A DNA stretch of 61,846 nucleotides from Planctomycetota bacterium. Its GTDB lineage: Bacteria > Planctomycetota > Phycisphaerae > Sedimentisphaerales > Anaerohalosphaeraceae. The stretch lies in the NCBI GenBank assembly GCA_019456225.1, contig VRUI01000022.1:1-61846 (forward strand), read 5' to 3'. Each line of letters starts with the position of its first letter. Positions within the stretch are counted from its first letter, which is position 1. The notes below the pieces were generated by a model. The model was not told where the DNA came from. It saw nothing but the letters and a program-made list of their open reading frames with translations, and searched no databases. Shown here piece by piece: positions 14,431 to 22,692 of this stretch. The position numbers and the translations under genes were made by a program.

Positions 14431-14461
14431 TTTTTTTTATGGATTAAAGTGTAGTTTTTAA

Positions 14462-15244
14462 CTATCCGGCCATTGTTTCATTAACACTACTGCATATTTC
14501 TTTTATTAGTTCAGCGATGTCTTCAAAAGTCTTTTCTGCTATTTGTACGATGGCAGGCTTATTGACAACAACGGCTTTTATCTCGCATTCTCTGGCAGAT
14601 TCCAATTTTTCGGGAACACCTCCAGCAACGCCGCTATTTTTGGTTACAAGGATGTTTATGGAGAATTTCCTAATTACTTCGATATTATCTTTAACGGTAA
14701 AAGGTCCTTGCTCAGCGATAATATGATTATTGTCAATCGCATACTTTTCGCACATATCCATAGACTCCTGGCACGGCAGCACACGCATATATAACTCTGA
14801 ATTTGTATTTTGGGCAATTTTAACGTATGGCTCAAGATTTCTTGTGCCAGTAGTTAGCAAAACATTTCGGCCAATTTTGAATGCAATTTCTGCTGCCTCA
14901 TTATGGCAATTGGCAAATTCCACGTCATAGCCGGAAAAGTCAGAGCCGGGTCTTTCATATCTATAGTATGGAATATTTGACTCAAGGGCTGCTTCTATGG
15001 CGGTTTTGTGAAGTTTCTCTGCATAGGGATGGCCTGCGTCTATTATTGCAGTAATGCTTTCGTTAGCGATTAGGGTGCACATAGTGCAGATGTCAAGATT
15101 ACCCCGGCGGATACGAATGCCGCTTTTAAGATTCCAGTCAACTTTGGACTCTGTTAAGTTTGAAATTAGCACCTTGCAGTTTTTTTCCGCGAGGAGATTG
15201 GCTATTTGTGGTGTTTCTGTTGTTCCGCCAAGTAGCAGTATCAT
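14462..15244 (-). CDS. cbiJ: Precorrin-6A reductase
   Basis: A 260-residue protein of the CbiJ/CobK family: an N-terminal Rossmann site ILLLGGTTETPQIANLL, later VDAGHPYAEKLH, LLTTGTRNLEPYV and ITKNSGVAGGVPEK-type C-terminal motif (LVTKNSGVAGGVPEKL). It reduces cobalt-precorrin-6A to 6B with NADH or NADPH. It is the last gene of the minus-strand cobalamin operon, starting in a 4-nt overlap with cbiH. It ends 31 nt from the convergent integrase, without a strong terminator of its own. Confidence 0.92.
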   Translation of the reverse strand: MILLLGGTTETPQIANLLAEKNCKVLISNLTESKVDWNLKSGIRIRRGNLDICTMCTLIANESITAIIDAGHPYAEKLHKTAIEAALESNIPYYRYERPGSDFSGYDVEFANCHNEAAEIAFKIGRNVLLTTGTRNLEPYVKIAQNTNSELYMRVLPCQESMDMCEKYAIDNNHIIAEQGPFTVKDNIEVIRKFSINILVTKNSGVAGGVPEKLESARECEIKAVVVNKPAIVQIAEKTFEDIAELIKEICSSVNETMAG

Positions 15245-16101
15245 ATCTTATAACCTCTTTGGGTTAGGAATACATCGCCATAAACTTTGCTGGTGGTATT
15301 GCCTATTATCACTGTGCTTCGCATGCCTATTTCAAGGTCTAGAAAACTTCCGAGGTCGGAGATGATCGTATGCTCATCTTTTGTGCCGACTGAAGTGGCG
15401 ATGCCTACCGGCGTTTCGGGCGGACGGGATTGTCTGAAGATTTCCGCAGCTTCTTCAAGTTGTTTTATGCGTTTCTTGCTTCTTGGGTTGTATAAAGCAA
15501 CTACTAAATCCGCTTCTGCGACTTTTTTCAGCCTGTGTTTTATTTGCTCCCATGGTACGAGGAGATCGCTAAGACTTATGCATGCATAGTCACACATCAA
15601 AGGTGCTCCAAAACTTGCGGCAGCGGCATTTGCAGCAGATACGCCAGCGATAATTTTGATTGGAAATTTGAAGTTTTTTTCCTGAGCTAATTCCAATATC
15701 AATCCAGCCATGCCGTATACGCCTGGGTCGCCTGAAGATAGTATTGCAACGGTGTAGCCTTGATCTGCTTTTTTAAGTGCAGCTAGACATCTGTTGACTT
15801 CCTGTCTCATTCCGGAAGGAATAACTTCTTTTCCATCAAGAAGGTCGTTTGCCAGTTCGATGTAGCGAGTATAGCCAAAGATAACATCGCTTTTTTTGAT
15901 AGCATCTTCGGCCTGGTGGGTTCTGCCTTGTATTCCGCCTGGGCCTATTCCGACCACATACAGCTTTCCTTTGCTATCGCCACTGTTACATGATTGTTTA
16001 TTGTTCTCGGCAAAACTATTTTTGTTCTGGTTCCCGCCAGTAGTGCCGCTGGTTCGGCTACTGCCGGTAAATTCACTTTCTTCTGAACGAACTGATGACA
16101 T
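15241..16101 (-). CDS. cbiH: Cobalt-precorrin-3B C17-methyltransferase
   Basis: A 286-residue SAM-dependent tetrapyrrole methylase. The family domain starts at about residue 45 (GKLYVVGIGPGG), followed by FGYTRYIEL, the SSGDPGVYG nucleotide loop and IIAGVSAANAAAASFGAP. The first 44 residues are a low-complexity Ser/Gly/Asn/Thr stretch encoded in another frame over the last 157 nt of cbiG. That start is supported by AAGGAGAG 7 nt upstream of the ATG at 16101, and no good start exists nearer the domain. It performs ring contraction and C17 methylation. Confidence 0.88.
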   Translation of the reverse strand: MSSVRSEESEFTGSSRTSGTTGGNQNKNSFAENNKQSCNSGDSKGKLYVVGIGPGGIQGRTHQAEDAIKKSDVIFGYTRYIELANDLLDGKEVIPSGMRQEVNRCLAALKKADQGYTVAILSSGDPGVYGMAGLILELAQEKNFKFPIKIIAGVSAANAAAASFGAPLMCDYACISLSDLLVPWEQIKHRLKKVAEADLVVALYNPRSKKRIKQLEEAAEIFRQSRPPETPVGIATSVGTKDEHTIISDLGSFLDLEIGMRSTVIIGNTTSKVYGDVFLTQRGYKI

Positions 16102-16727
16102 TTAAAGTCTCTCCTTGTATTTCGTATCTGATCTGAACTGATAAATCTAATTGGTATGTTTAGTTTCCGCGAAGCTTCCAACAGGCCTGCTTCGTTACTT
16201 TTTATGTCTGCCGAGGCCAGCAGTCTTACATCTTCGATATCAATCTTTGCATCTTGAACACCTTGCATTATCGCTTCGATTATATCGCTGCTTTTGGCAT
16301 TTTTGCGGCAACCTATGCCGATTATGTGTATCTTCTCCGCTTCGGTTGTTGTCGATATCACTGGATCGGCATCTAATATATTGGCGACATCAAGAGTTAG
16401 ATCATTAGCCTTGCCTTCGTGCCCGCTGAGCAGGCTTATGGCAAATCTACCCGCTACATCAATCGCTACAACAGCAGGGTCTGTTAGCTTGCTTTTAGTC
16501 TTTGGAGCAATTGCTCTTACGACAACGCCGATTGGCATGATGTAAATAATTCCCTGATAGCAGGTGAATATTTGGTCTGTAAGAGCTATGACTCTATCAA
16601 AAGTTTGAATGGAACTATCCGCAACAATATCACTATGGACGAAGATGTCGGCAGCAGACATTGTTTCTTTCAGCTTTTCGGCCAGAACCAGGCCCTTTTG
16701 AGATAGAGTTATAATTGCTGTTTTCAC
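15945..16727 (-). CDS. cbiG: Cobalt-precorrin-5A hydrolase
   Basis: A 260-residue CbiG. N-terminal region TAIITLSQKGLVLAEKL, the central IYIMPIGVVVRAIAPKTKSKLTDPAV and LSGHEGKANDLT blocks, then C-terminal VAEPAALLAGTRTKIV and VTVAIAKE. It opens the delta-lactone of cobalt-precorrin-5A, releasing the two-carbon fragment. It overlaps cbiF by 4 nt at its start and cbiH by 157 nt at its end. Its stop codon lies inside the first conserved motif of the CbiH domain. Confidence 0.9.
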   Translation of the reverse strand: MKTAIITLSQKGLVLAEKLKETMSAADIFVHSDIVADSSIQTFDRVIALTDQIFTCYQGIIYIMPIGVVVRAIAPKTKSKLTDPAVVAIDVAGRFAISLLSGHEGKANDLTLDVANILDADPVISTTTEAEKIHIIGIGCRKNAKSSDIIEAIMQGVQDAKIDIEDVRLLASADIKSNEAGLLEASRKLNIPIRFISSDQIRNTRRDFKCHQFVQKKVNLPAVAEPAALLAGTRTKIVLPRTINNHVTVAIAKESCMWSE

Positions 16728-17482
16728 TTGCTCGATCCTTTGCGGTAGCCATGTGTAAAATGGCTGTCGTATAGCTTTGATTCAGTTTCAGGCTTGTCCA
16801 GTGCACGGCCTACTATGACCATTGCTGTCTTTGTTATGCCAGAGTCTTTGATCTTGCTTTCGATGTCTTTGATCGTTGCTTTGATGATAATTTGGTCAGG
16901 CCATGAGGCGTGATAGACTACTGCAACTGGGCAATCCTGGCCGTAGTATTTATCAAGTTGCTTTGCTACTTCGCCAATTTTATGAATTGACAGGAACAAG
17001 CATAACGTACTTCTTGACTGTGCCAGGGTCACGATGTCCTGGTGGTCAGGCATAGGAGTCCTGCCAGATGTTCTGGTAAGGATTACCGTCTGTGACACTT
17101 CAGGGCAGGTTAGTTCAGCATTAAGAGCGGCAGCGGCGGCTTGGAATGAGCTTACGCCGGGAACGACCTCATATTCGATGTCCAATTTGTCGAATCGATT
17201 CATTTGTTCGCTGATAGCTCCATAGATGGAAGGATCGCCTGTGTGCAGCCGAATTACATCGATTGCATCTTCATTTGCCTGCTGAGTAATTTCAGTGGTT
17301 TCATCTAATGACATTTTCGCTGAATCATATTTTCTAGCATCACTGTTAATCAATGATATAATGTCGGGGCTCACTAAAGACCCTGCGTATATGCAGATTT
17401 TGCATTCTTTGAGCATATTTGCTGCTTTTACTGTTAGTAAATCCGGATCACCGGGACCTGCTCCAATGAAGTAAACCTTCAT
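16724..17482 (-). CDS. cbiF: Cobalt-precorrin-4 C11-methyltransferase
   Basis: A 252-residue tetrapyrrole methylase: VYFIGAGPGDPDLLTVKAANML at the N-terminus, CIYAGSLVSPDIISL (the CbiF/CobM signature), RLHTGDPSIYGAISEQM and VVPGVSSFQAAAA. It methylates C11 of cobalt-precorrin-4. Translation is coupled to cbiE by a 1-nt TAATG overlap and to cbiG by 4 nt. Length is normal for the family. Confidence 0.93.
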   Translation of the reverse strand: MKVYFIGAGPGDPDLLTVKAANMLKECKICIYAGSLVSPDIISLINSDARKYDSAKMSLDETTEITQQANEDAIDVIRLHTGDPSIYGAISEQMNRFDKLDIEYEVVPGVSSFQAAAAALNAELTCPEVSQTVILTRTSGRTPMPDHQDIVTLAQSRSTLCLFLSIHKIGEVAKQLDKYYGQDCPVAVVYHASWPDQIIIKATIKDIESKIKDSGITKTAMVIVGRALDKPETESKLYDSHFTHGYRKGSSK

Positions 17483-18123
17483 TATCTTATCTCCTTGTCA
17501 ATGACTAAGACTATTGTCCTTGAGCTAAATTCAATTTTATCTATTTTCGACTTATCGATATTTCGTATTGCTTCGTCTTCCAAGGTGAGATTTTCACAGA
17601 TGAAAATATCAGAATCGCGTTGCAAACTATTCACCAGTTCTGATAACCATGGTTTTATATCTTTGTGCCCAGCTAGTATGGCTATTTTTCTGCAATTCTT
17701 TAAGTCCAGCTTTTCAATGTCGGCCAACTTGTGATGACCGCTTATTATCTTCGCATCGAACCAGTCAACGCCAATTCTGGCAAAAGCGGTTTGGACAGAA
17801 CTTACTGCGGGTATGACTTTGCATTTTGAAATGTCGAATCTTTTTATTACGGTTTTTGCCAGGCTAAATAGTCCAGGGTCACCAGAGACAAGTACGGTTA
17901 CGGGTTGTATGTCTATAGCATGCTGGATTTTGTCCAAGGCGTCTTCTATTTGGCCGGTGACGATTATTCGCTTCGCTTTGCTGTCAGGGAAGAGGTCGAG
18001 CAGACGCTGGGCTCCGACTAAAACAGTTGCATTTGCAACGGCGTTATTAGCGGCAGGTGTAATGTAATCCGGTGAACCCGGGCCACAGCCTACAATTGTA
18101 ATGATATTTTTAATTACCTCCAT
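17482..18123 (-). CDS. cbiE: Cobalt-precorrin-7 C5-methyltransferase, CbiE only
   Basis: A 213-residue methylase with ITIVGCGPGSPDYITPAA, LVGAQRLLDLFP, VLVSGDPGLFSLAK and VIPAVSSVQTAFARIG. This is CbiE, the N-terminal half of CobL. The CbiT partner (C15 methylation with decarboxylation, about 190 residues with a class I methyltransferase fold) is neither fused here nor found elsewhere in the operon. It overlaps cbiD by 10 nt and cbiF by 1 nt. Confidence 0.9.
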   Translation of the reverse strand: MEVIKNIITIVGCGPGSPDYITPAANNAVANATVLVGAQRLLDLFPDSKAKRIIVTGQIEDALDKIQHAIDIQPVTVLVSGDPGLFSLAKTVIKRFDISKCKVIPAVSSVQTAFARIGVDWFDAKIISGHHKLADIEKLDLKNCRKIAILAGHKDIKPWLSELVNSLQRDSDIFICENLTLEDEAIRNIDKSKIDKIEFSSRTIVLVIDKEIR

Positions 18124-19178
18124 GATTCTGTGTCTCCAGCACTTCCTAGAATATCACCTTGCATATCTGTTAGAACAACAGCAAGATTTTGCTGACTCCA
18201 ATTTATTCGTTTAGATATGGCCGTTTGAATCTTTTTCGCAAGCGTATCTGCTAACTGTTTTCTTTGCGTCTTATCAAGTTCTTTGAAGAAACCCTCCGCG
18301 GTTACAGCTTCGGTTAATTCTCTGCCTATGATCTCTTTTGCAGTCATGTTGATAAGGCCAAGAGCATTTTTAGAACGCGAGGAATGGGTGTCCCAGTCAC
18401 CGGCGGCAAGTTTTACGAGTTTGCCCGGATGTCCCATTGCTAGCAATTTGGCGAATTTATAATCAGACAGACAATCCAGCATGAATCCCCACTCGTTGCT
18501 GACTTCTACTACTTGTTCATCGGTGAGATTGAAATTACGTCTTGCTGCCTTTTCGCCAATATGACCAGGTACGTAAACGAGGTTCTCAACTTTATTGGCA
18601 GCGGCTATGTCTATCGAACACTTCAAGGCATCACGCAAAGCCGGTTTACTAAATGGCCTTACTCTTCCTGATGTTCCGATTATTGAAAGGCCGCCTTCGA
18701 TGCCAAGCCTGGGATTGAATGTTTTTTGAGCAAGCTCTTCGCCGCCTGGTATGGAAATAGTGACTTCCAATCCCTTATCAGTAATATGACGAATGGCTTT
18801 TTTAATCATTTCTCTTGGAGCCGGATTGATCGCAGGTTCGCCCGGTGGAATTTGTAATCCCGGTTTTGTGATGATTCCGACACCGTTACCGGCAATAAAA
18901 ATAATGTCATCATTGTCGCCCCATGTGACTGTTGCCTTTATTATCGCCTTGTCTGTAATATCAGGGTCATCACCTGCATCTTTTATTACTGCAGCTTCAG
19001 CGATTTGTCCTTCAAATTTAACATATAAAATCGGCAAAGACACAATTTCTCCATCCGGCAGTTCAATATCTACTGACTTTCTGACCTCATATTGACACAA
19101 TGCCATTGTTGCCACTTTTACTGCTGCGGCTGCACATGTGCCTGTCGTATACCCGGATTTTAATTGGCTGGCCGTCAT
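18114..19178 (-). CDS. cbiD: Cobalt-precorrin-5B C1-methyltransferase
   Basis: A 354-residue CbiD with its signature start LKSGYTTGTCAAAAVK (6-21), then GVGIITKPGLQIPPGEPAINP, SIPGGEELAQKTFNPRLGI and GTSGRVRPFS. It methylates C1 of the ring-contracted intermediate. It begins 7 nt after cbiL and overlaps cbiE by 10 nt. Length and motifs are typical. Confidence 0.94.
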   Translation of the reverse strand: MTASQLKSGYTTGTCAAAAVKVATMALCQYEVRKSVDIELPDGEIVSLPILYVKFEGQIAEAAVIKDAGDDPDITDKAIIKATVTWGDNDDIIFIAGNGVGIITKPGLQIPPGEPAINPAPREMIKKAIRHITDKGLEVTISIPGGEELAQKTFNPRLGIEGGLSIIGTSGRVRPFSKPALRDALKCSIDIAAANKVENLVYVPGHIGEKAARRNFNLTDEQVVEVSNEWGFMLDCLSDYKFAKLLAMGHPGKLVKLAAGDWDTHSSRSKNALGLINMTAKEIIGRELTEAVTAEGFFKELDKTQRKQLADTLAKKIQTAISKRINWSQQNLAVVLTDMQGDILGSAGDTESWR

Positions 19179-19185
19179 CGCTAAA

Positions 19186-19923
19186 TTACTTCTTCCATTC
19201 CTGTCGGTTGATATAAACTATAACAGTTGACATATAACCATGCTTGCCGTCGGCTGCTTCGAGAATGTCATGGGCCATAAATTCCTTTTCACCTTGTTCG
19301 GCATAGCAGACGAGCCTGGCATTTTCTAGCAAGTCCTTTTCTTTTAATAAATCAGCTAGTTCTTTGATTTTCTTTCCTGCTTTATATAGCACAAGAGTTT
19401 CACAATGCTCAAGAGCCTCTGCAACTTGATCAATGTTGGTTGCAGGCATCAGCACCATGCGATCTTCCTGAATAGTTAACGCTTCACCAAATTTGCTCGC
19501 TACAGTCTGGAACGCACTGATCCCTGGTACTACGCAGATGTTTTCATGGTCAAGTTTGCCATGCAGCAGTTTGAGCAGATAACAGGAAGTGCTATAGACC
19601 ATAGGGTCTCCAAGTGTTATCTGGACGATTGATTTGCCTTTTGCAGACTGCTCTATGATCAGCTCAGCCATCTCATTCCACAGCTTCATTGTTTCAGTGT
19701 AATCACGATTCATGGCGTAAACATGATCAACAACTTGCTGTGACGTAATAAGGTGCTCAACTGTTTTAAGAGCCAGGCTTGTCTCACTGCGTTTTGAGCG
19801 TGGTGCTATTACAATGTCAGCTGATTCAATCAGATTGGCAGCCCTGAATGTTAACAGGTCAGGTGATCCAGGACCAACGCCCACGGCATAAAAATGTCCC
19901 GGTTTTGCTTTGCCATTATTCAT
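19186..19923 (-). CDS. cbiL: Cobalt-precorrin-2 C20-methyltransferase
   Basis: A 245-residue methylase if begun at ATG 19923, which has TAGGAA about 10 nt upstream. A start 45 nt earlier would overlap the permease gene and add a non-conserved tail. Motifs: FYAVGVGPGSPDLLTFRAANLI, IAPRSKRSETSLAL, QITLGDPMVYSTSCYLL and VVPGISAFQTVASKF. It performs the first methylation after cobalt insertion, so its place directly after the chelatase and permease genes is logical. Confidence 0.9.
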   Translation of the reverse strand: MNNGKAKPGHFYAVGVGPGSPDLLTFRAANLIESADIVIAPRSKRSETSLALKTVEHLITSQQVVDHVYAMNRDYTETMKLWNEMAELIIEQSAKGKSIVQITLGDPMVYSTSCYLLKLLHGKLDHENICVVPGISAFQTVASKFGEALTIQEDRMVLMPATNIDQVAEALEHCETLVLYKAGKKIKELADLLKEKDLLENARLVCYAEQGEKEFMAHDILEAADGKHGYMSTVIVYINRQEWKK

Positions 19924-19949
19924 TTTATTTATTCCTATAATTTCCGGTA

Positions 19950-21143
19950 TTATTTCCAGATGGACCACATTAACACTATGAATATGATTAAAAAGATTGA
20001 TCTTAAAACCTGAGCACTGACTGCCATGACAACTCCGGCTTTAGGTCCAAGGACAGCGACGTAGGTCGGCAATGCATGTTTGACCGTTCTTATAGGTGCT
20101 GTTATCAATGAACCAATGAGAATTATCAGCACTGCCTGTTTCGCAGTCAGAGAACCATCGTCAAGGAAATTGGCGGCGGCTATTGCACCGTTATACAAAC
20201 TCATAGCCTGTGCAGGGATGATCACTGTGGCTTGTGGAGGCAAAAATGAAAGCGTAAACAACGAAGGCACTGCATCGGAGAGCCACTTGAAGAAACCAAA
20301 ATATTCAGCGATGACCATTATCACAAAAGTCGGCAGCAGAAAGATGATGAGCCTTTTTAGAGTTCGCCTGGAACGTGACCAGACGGTTTCCCAGAACCCT
20401 TTTTTTCGCTTTCTGGAAGCTCTGGCATCGCTTGGAGATTCAATCGCCGCTGCGGGATATTTCCTGTCTGCCCACGAACGAACTACGAATTTAGAAACGA
20501 GCAGAATGAATATTATCTCAAAGAATATCGCGGCAAATCTGACCCCGAACAGCATTGCTGTTGCCTTCATACCAAAAACCGAACCAATAGGAATTACGTA
20601 TGTAGGCAGATGTGCAAAAAGCGAAAGACATGACACAATAAAAACAGAACTATACAATTGTCTTTTATTTAATAGCCCTCTATCGGTAGATGCTACTAGC
20701 ATACTGTTGGCAACGGCACCGGACTGGAAAGCTGCGATAAACGCTGGACCTGAAGCTTGTCCCAGGTTGCCAAGCTTTGTGACCGGCCAGGCGAGAATCG
20801 CAAAGTACTTTATCAGGCCGGACACTTCAAGTATCTGTGCCAATAGGACGCCAAGGCTTATATAGATGATCAGTTCAACAAGGATGTAAGTCTTCCTCGG
20901 CCAGAAGGGTAAACGGCGTTTCCATCGTTTATAACTAAATTTCTTGGATTTCTTTGCCCTTGCTGCTTTGAGTTTTTCTGCCCGAGTTGGTTCGACCGTT
21001 TTGTCTATAGCTGATTCGGGATCAGCAACCTGTAACTTGACTAATTCGGTGTTGCTCTCTGGGGCTTTGTTAACCGCCAAAGCTATACCTGTTAGCATTG
21101 TGACAAGCAGTACCAGTAATAATATTATGATTATCTGACGCAT
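19950..21143 (-). CDS. Gate-domain (nucleoside-recognition-like) membrane protein
   Basis: A 397-residue membrane protein: an N-terminal signal-anchor (residues 1-23), a basic cytoplasmic-type region (55-85), then at least seven hydrophobic spans. Two related Gate-type halves are visible: GPAFIAAFQSGAVANSML near 135 and a later NGAIAAANFL...LIGSLITAPIRTVKHALPTYVA. Gate domains occur in nucleoside transporters, FeoB and spore proteins and form a transmembrane passage. Its position between cbiK (a lipoprotein chelatase) and cbiL suggests movement of cobalt, a metallated precorrin or a corrinoid across the membrane. Substrate is unproven. Confidence 0.75.
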   Translation of the reverse strand: MRQIIIILLLVLLVTMLTGIALAVNKAPESNTELVKLQVADPESAIDKTVEPTRAEKLKAARAKKSKKFSYKRWKRRLPFWPRKTYILVELIIYISLGVLLAQILEVSGLIKYFAILAWPVTKLGNLGQASGPAFIAAFQSGAVANSMLVASTDRGLLNKRQLYSSVFIVSCLSLFAHLPTYVIPIGSVFGMKATAMLFGVRFAAIFFEIIFILLVSKFVVRSWADRKYPAAAIESPSDARASRKRKKGFWETVWSRSRRTLKRLIIFLLPTFVIMVIAEYFGFFKWLSDAVPSLFTLSFLPPQATVIIPAQAMSLYNGAIAAANFLDDGSLTAKQAVLIILIGSLITAPIRTVKHALPTYVAVLGPKAGVVMAVSAQVLRSIFLIIFIVLMWSIWK

Positions 21144-21161
21144 ATTTCTTCTTTATATAAG

Positions 21162-22007
21162 TTAATTTTCAATGCTTTTAAGGGCAGAGTTTAAATGTTC
21201 CAGGTAAATGTCAATTACCTTGTCGTTATAACCGAGGGGCCTGGCACGGAAATTCTGTTTTGCACCAACAATGTTTTTCCATGACTCAGCTTCATCTCCG
21301 ACAACATCATTCATAATGTGGTCGCCTGCGACAATCATAAGAGGTATGAAATTTGCCGAGCCTGTTTTCTTTGTTAAGAGACTAGCCTTTTTCAGCTTCT
21401 CTGTGCCCGGCTGACCTTCGACACTGCAAACAAAAACATTTGAATACAAAGGTTCAATTTTTTTAGCGAAAGCCAACAGTTGCTTATTAAACTCTGGGTG
21501 ATGCCTGTTCCCATGAGAAGCAATAATATTTGCCGAACCCGTTTTAATATCTTTGCCTAGAGCTTTGATAACCGCCTCAATATCTGCATCACTACTGAGT
21601 AGTGCCTTGCCAACAGCAATCTTAAAGCCGGAAACATAGACCGCTGCTATTTCATTAAATTCCTGCCCGGGCGAGACATGAAGTGACTGAAAAACTGCCG
21701 ATTTGAAACCTTCCCTTTTTAGATCAGCGACTACCTGCTGCGGATTTCTAATAACGATACCCTGTTTTGCGAGCTTTCTTTGTATGAACTCAGAAGTAAA
21801 CGCCCAACGGACTTCATGGCTTGAATATTTCCCTTTTACCTTGCTGTCGATATAGTCGTAAACTTTTCTTGCTTGCGGTTTGGAGGTCCCAAAAGCTACC
21901 ATTACTATAGCGGGCTTATCCGAACTGTTATTTTGAGCAGGATTGCCGCAACCGGAAAATGCAAATGTTAACAAGATCAACGAGATGGTAGTTATTTTAG
22001 ATAACAT
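21162..22007 (-). CDS. cbiK: Anaerobic cobaltochelatase, lipoprotein form
   Basis: A 281-residue CbiK. After a 19-residue signal sequence the lipobox FSGC puts the lipidated cysteine at 20. The mature part has the CbiK pattern IVMVAFGTSKPQARKVYDYI, WAFTSEFIQRKL, SLHVSPGQEF, ASHGNRHHPEF (His165) and MIVAGDHIMNDVVGDE (His230), the last two matching the metal-binding histidines of the family. It inserts Co(II) into sirohydrochlorin. Membrane anchoring outside the cytoplasm is unusual but known for Desulfovibrio CbiK-type proteins. It overlaps cbiC by 11 nt. Confidence 0.9.
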   Translation of the reverse strand: MLSKITTISLILLTFAFSGCGNPAQNNSSDKPAIVMVAFGTSKPQARKVYDYIDSKVKGKYSSHEVRWAFTSEFIQRKLAKQGIVIRNPQQVVADLKREGFKSAVFQSLHVSPGQEFNEIAAVYVSGFKIAVGKALLSSDADIEAVIKALGKDIKTGSANIIASHGNRHHPEFNKQLLAFAKKIEPLYSNVFVCSVEGQPGTEKLKKASLLTKKTGSANFIPLMIVAGDHIMNDVVGDEAESWKNIVGAKQNFRARPLGYNDKVIDIYLEHLNSALKSIEN

Positions 22008-22692
22008 GTTCTTCCTTTCTTAAATAAGCGAGGGCATTCATCGCAGCAGCGGCAACCGGGCTTCCGCCTTTGCAGCTTGTGTTTGTTATATAACAAAGTC
22101 CGCTTTCTATTAGTGCCAACTTGGATTCTCTTGCACCAACGAAACCAACCGGCAGACCGATTACAACAGCGGGTTTTGGTCCGCCATTGGCTGCCATTTC
22201 CATGATTTTGAAAAGAGCTGTCGGAGCATTACCGACAACGACAATACTGCCTTCAAGATGGTCTTTTAATACTTCCATTGCAGCGGCTGCCCTGGTTAGA
22301 TTGAGTTTTTTTGCAGTCTTGAAAACTTTCTTCGTCTTTATTTTGCAAATAACATCGTTATCAACACTTGTAATGCCAGCTTTGACCATATTGACATCAC
22401 AGATTATAGGTTCTCCTGCAGCGAGAGCCTCCAAACCTCTATCAAAAGCCTGCGGATGTACTTTCATGCTCTTTGCAAAAGAAAAGTCAGCAGTCGAATG
22501 AATTACACGCCGTATGATCGATCTTGAGCCGCTGTCGAGTTTTTCAGATTCGAGTATCTGATCAATGTACTCATGGCTTCTTCTGGCAATCTCACCGCCG
22601 ACAAGGGCAAGACCATCTGCACCCATCAAACTTGGTCGCGGTTCTTCAGCGATAAAATTTTCAATATTTAAAATGTCATTTTGCTTAGGCAC
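21997..22692 (-). CDS. cbiC: Cobalt-precorrin-8 methylmutase
   Basis: A 231-residue CbiC/CobH. The catalytic histidine is His65 in RRVIHSTADF; other motifs are AGEPIICDVNMVKAGI, VVGNAPTALFKIME and GLPVGFVGARESK. It moves the C11 methyl to C12, giving cobyrinic acid. It overlaps cbiA by 8 nt upstream and cbiK by 11 nt downstream. Confidence 0.94.
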   Translation of the reverse strand: MPKQNDILNIENFIAEEPRPSLMGADGLALVGGEIARRSHEYIDQILESEKLDSGSRSIIRRVIHSTADFSFAKSMKVHPQAFDRGLEALAAGEPIICDVNMVKAGITSVDNDVICKIKTKKVFKTAKKLNLTRAAAAMEVLKDHLEGSIVVVGNAPTALFKIMEMAANGGPKPAVVIGLPVGFVGARESKLALIESGLCYITNTSCKGGSPVAAAAMNALAYLRKEEHVI

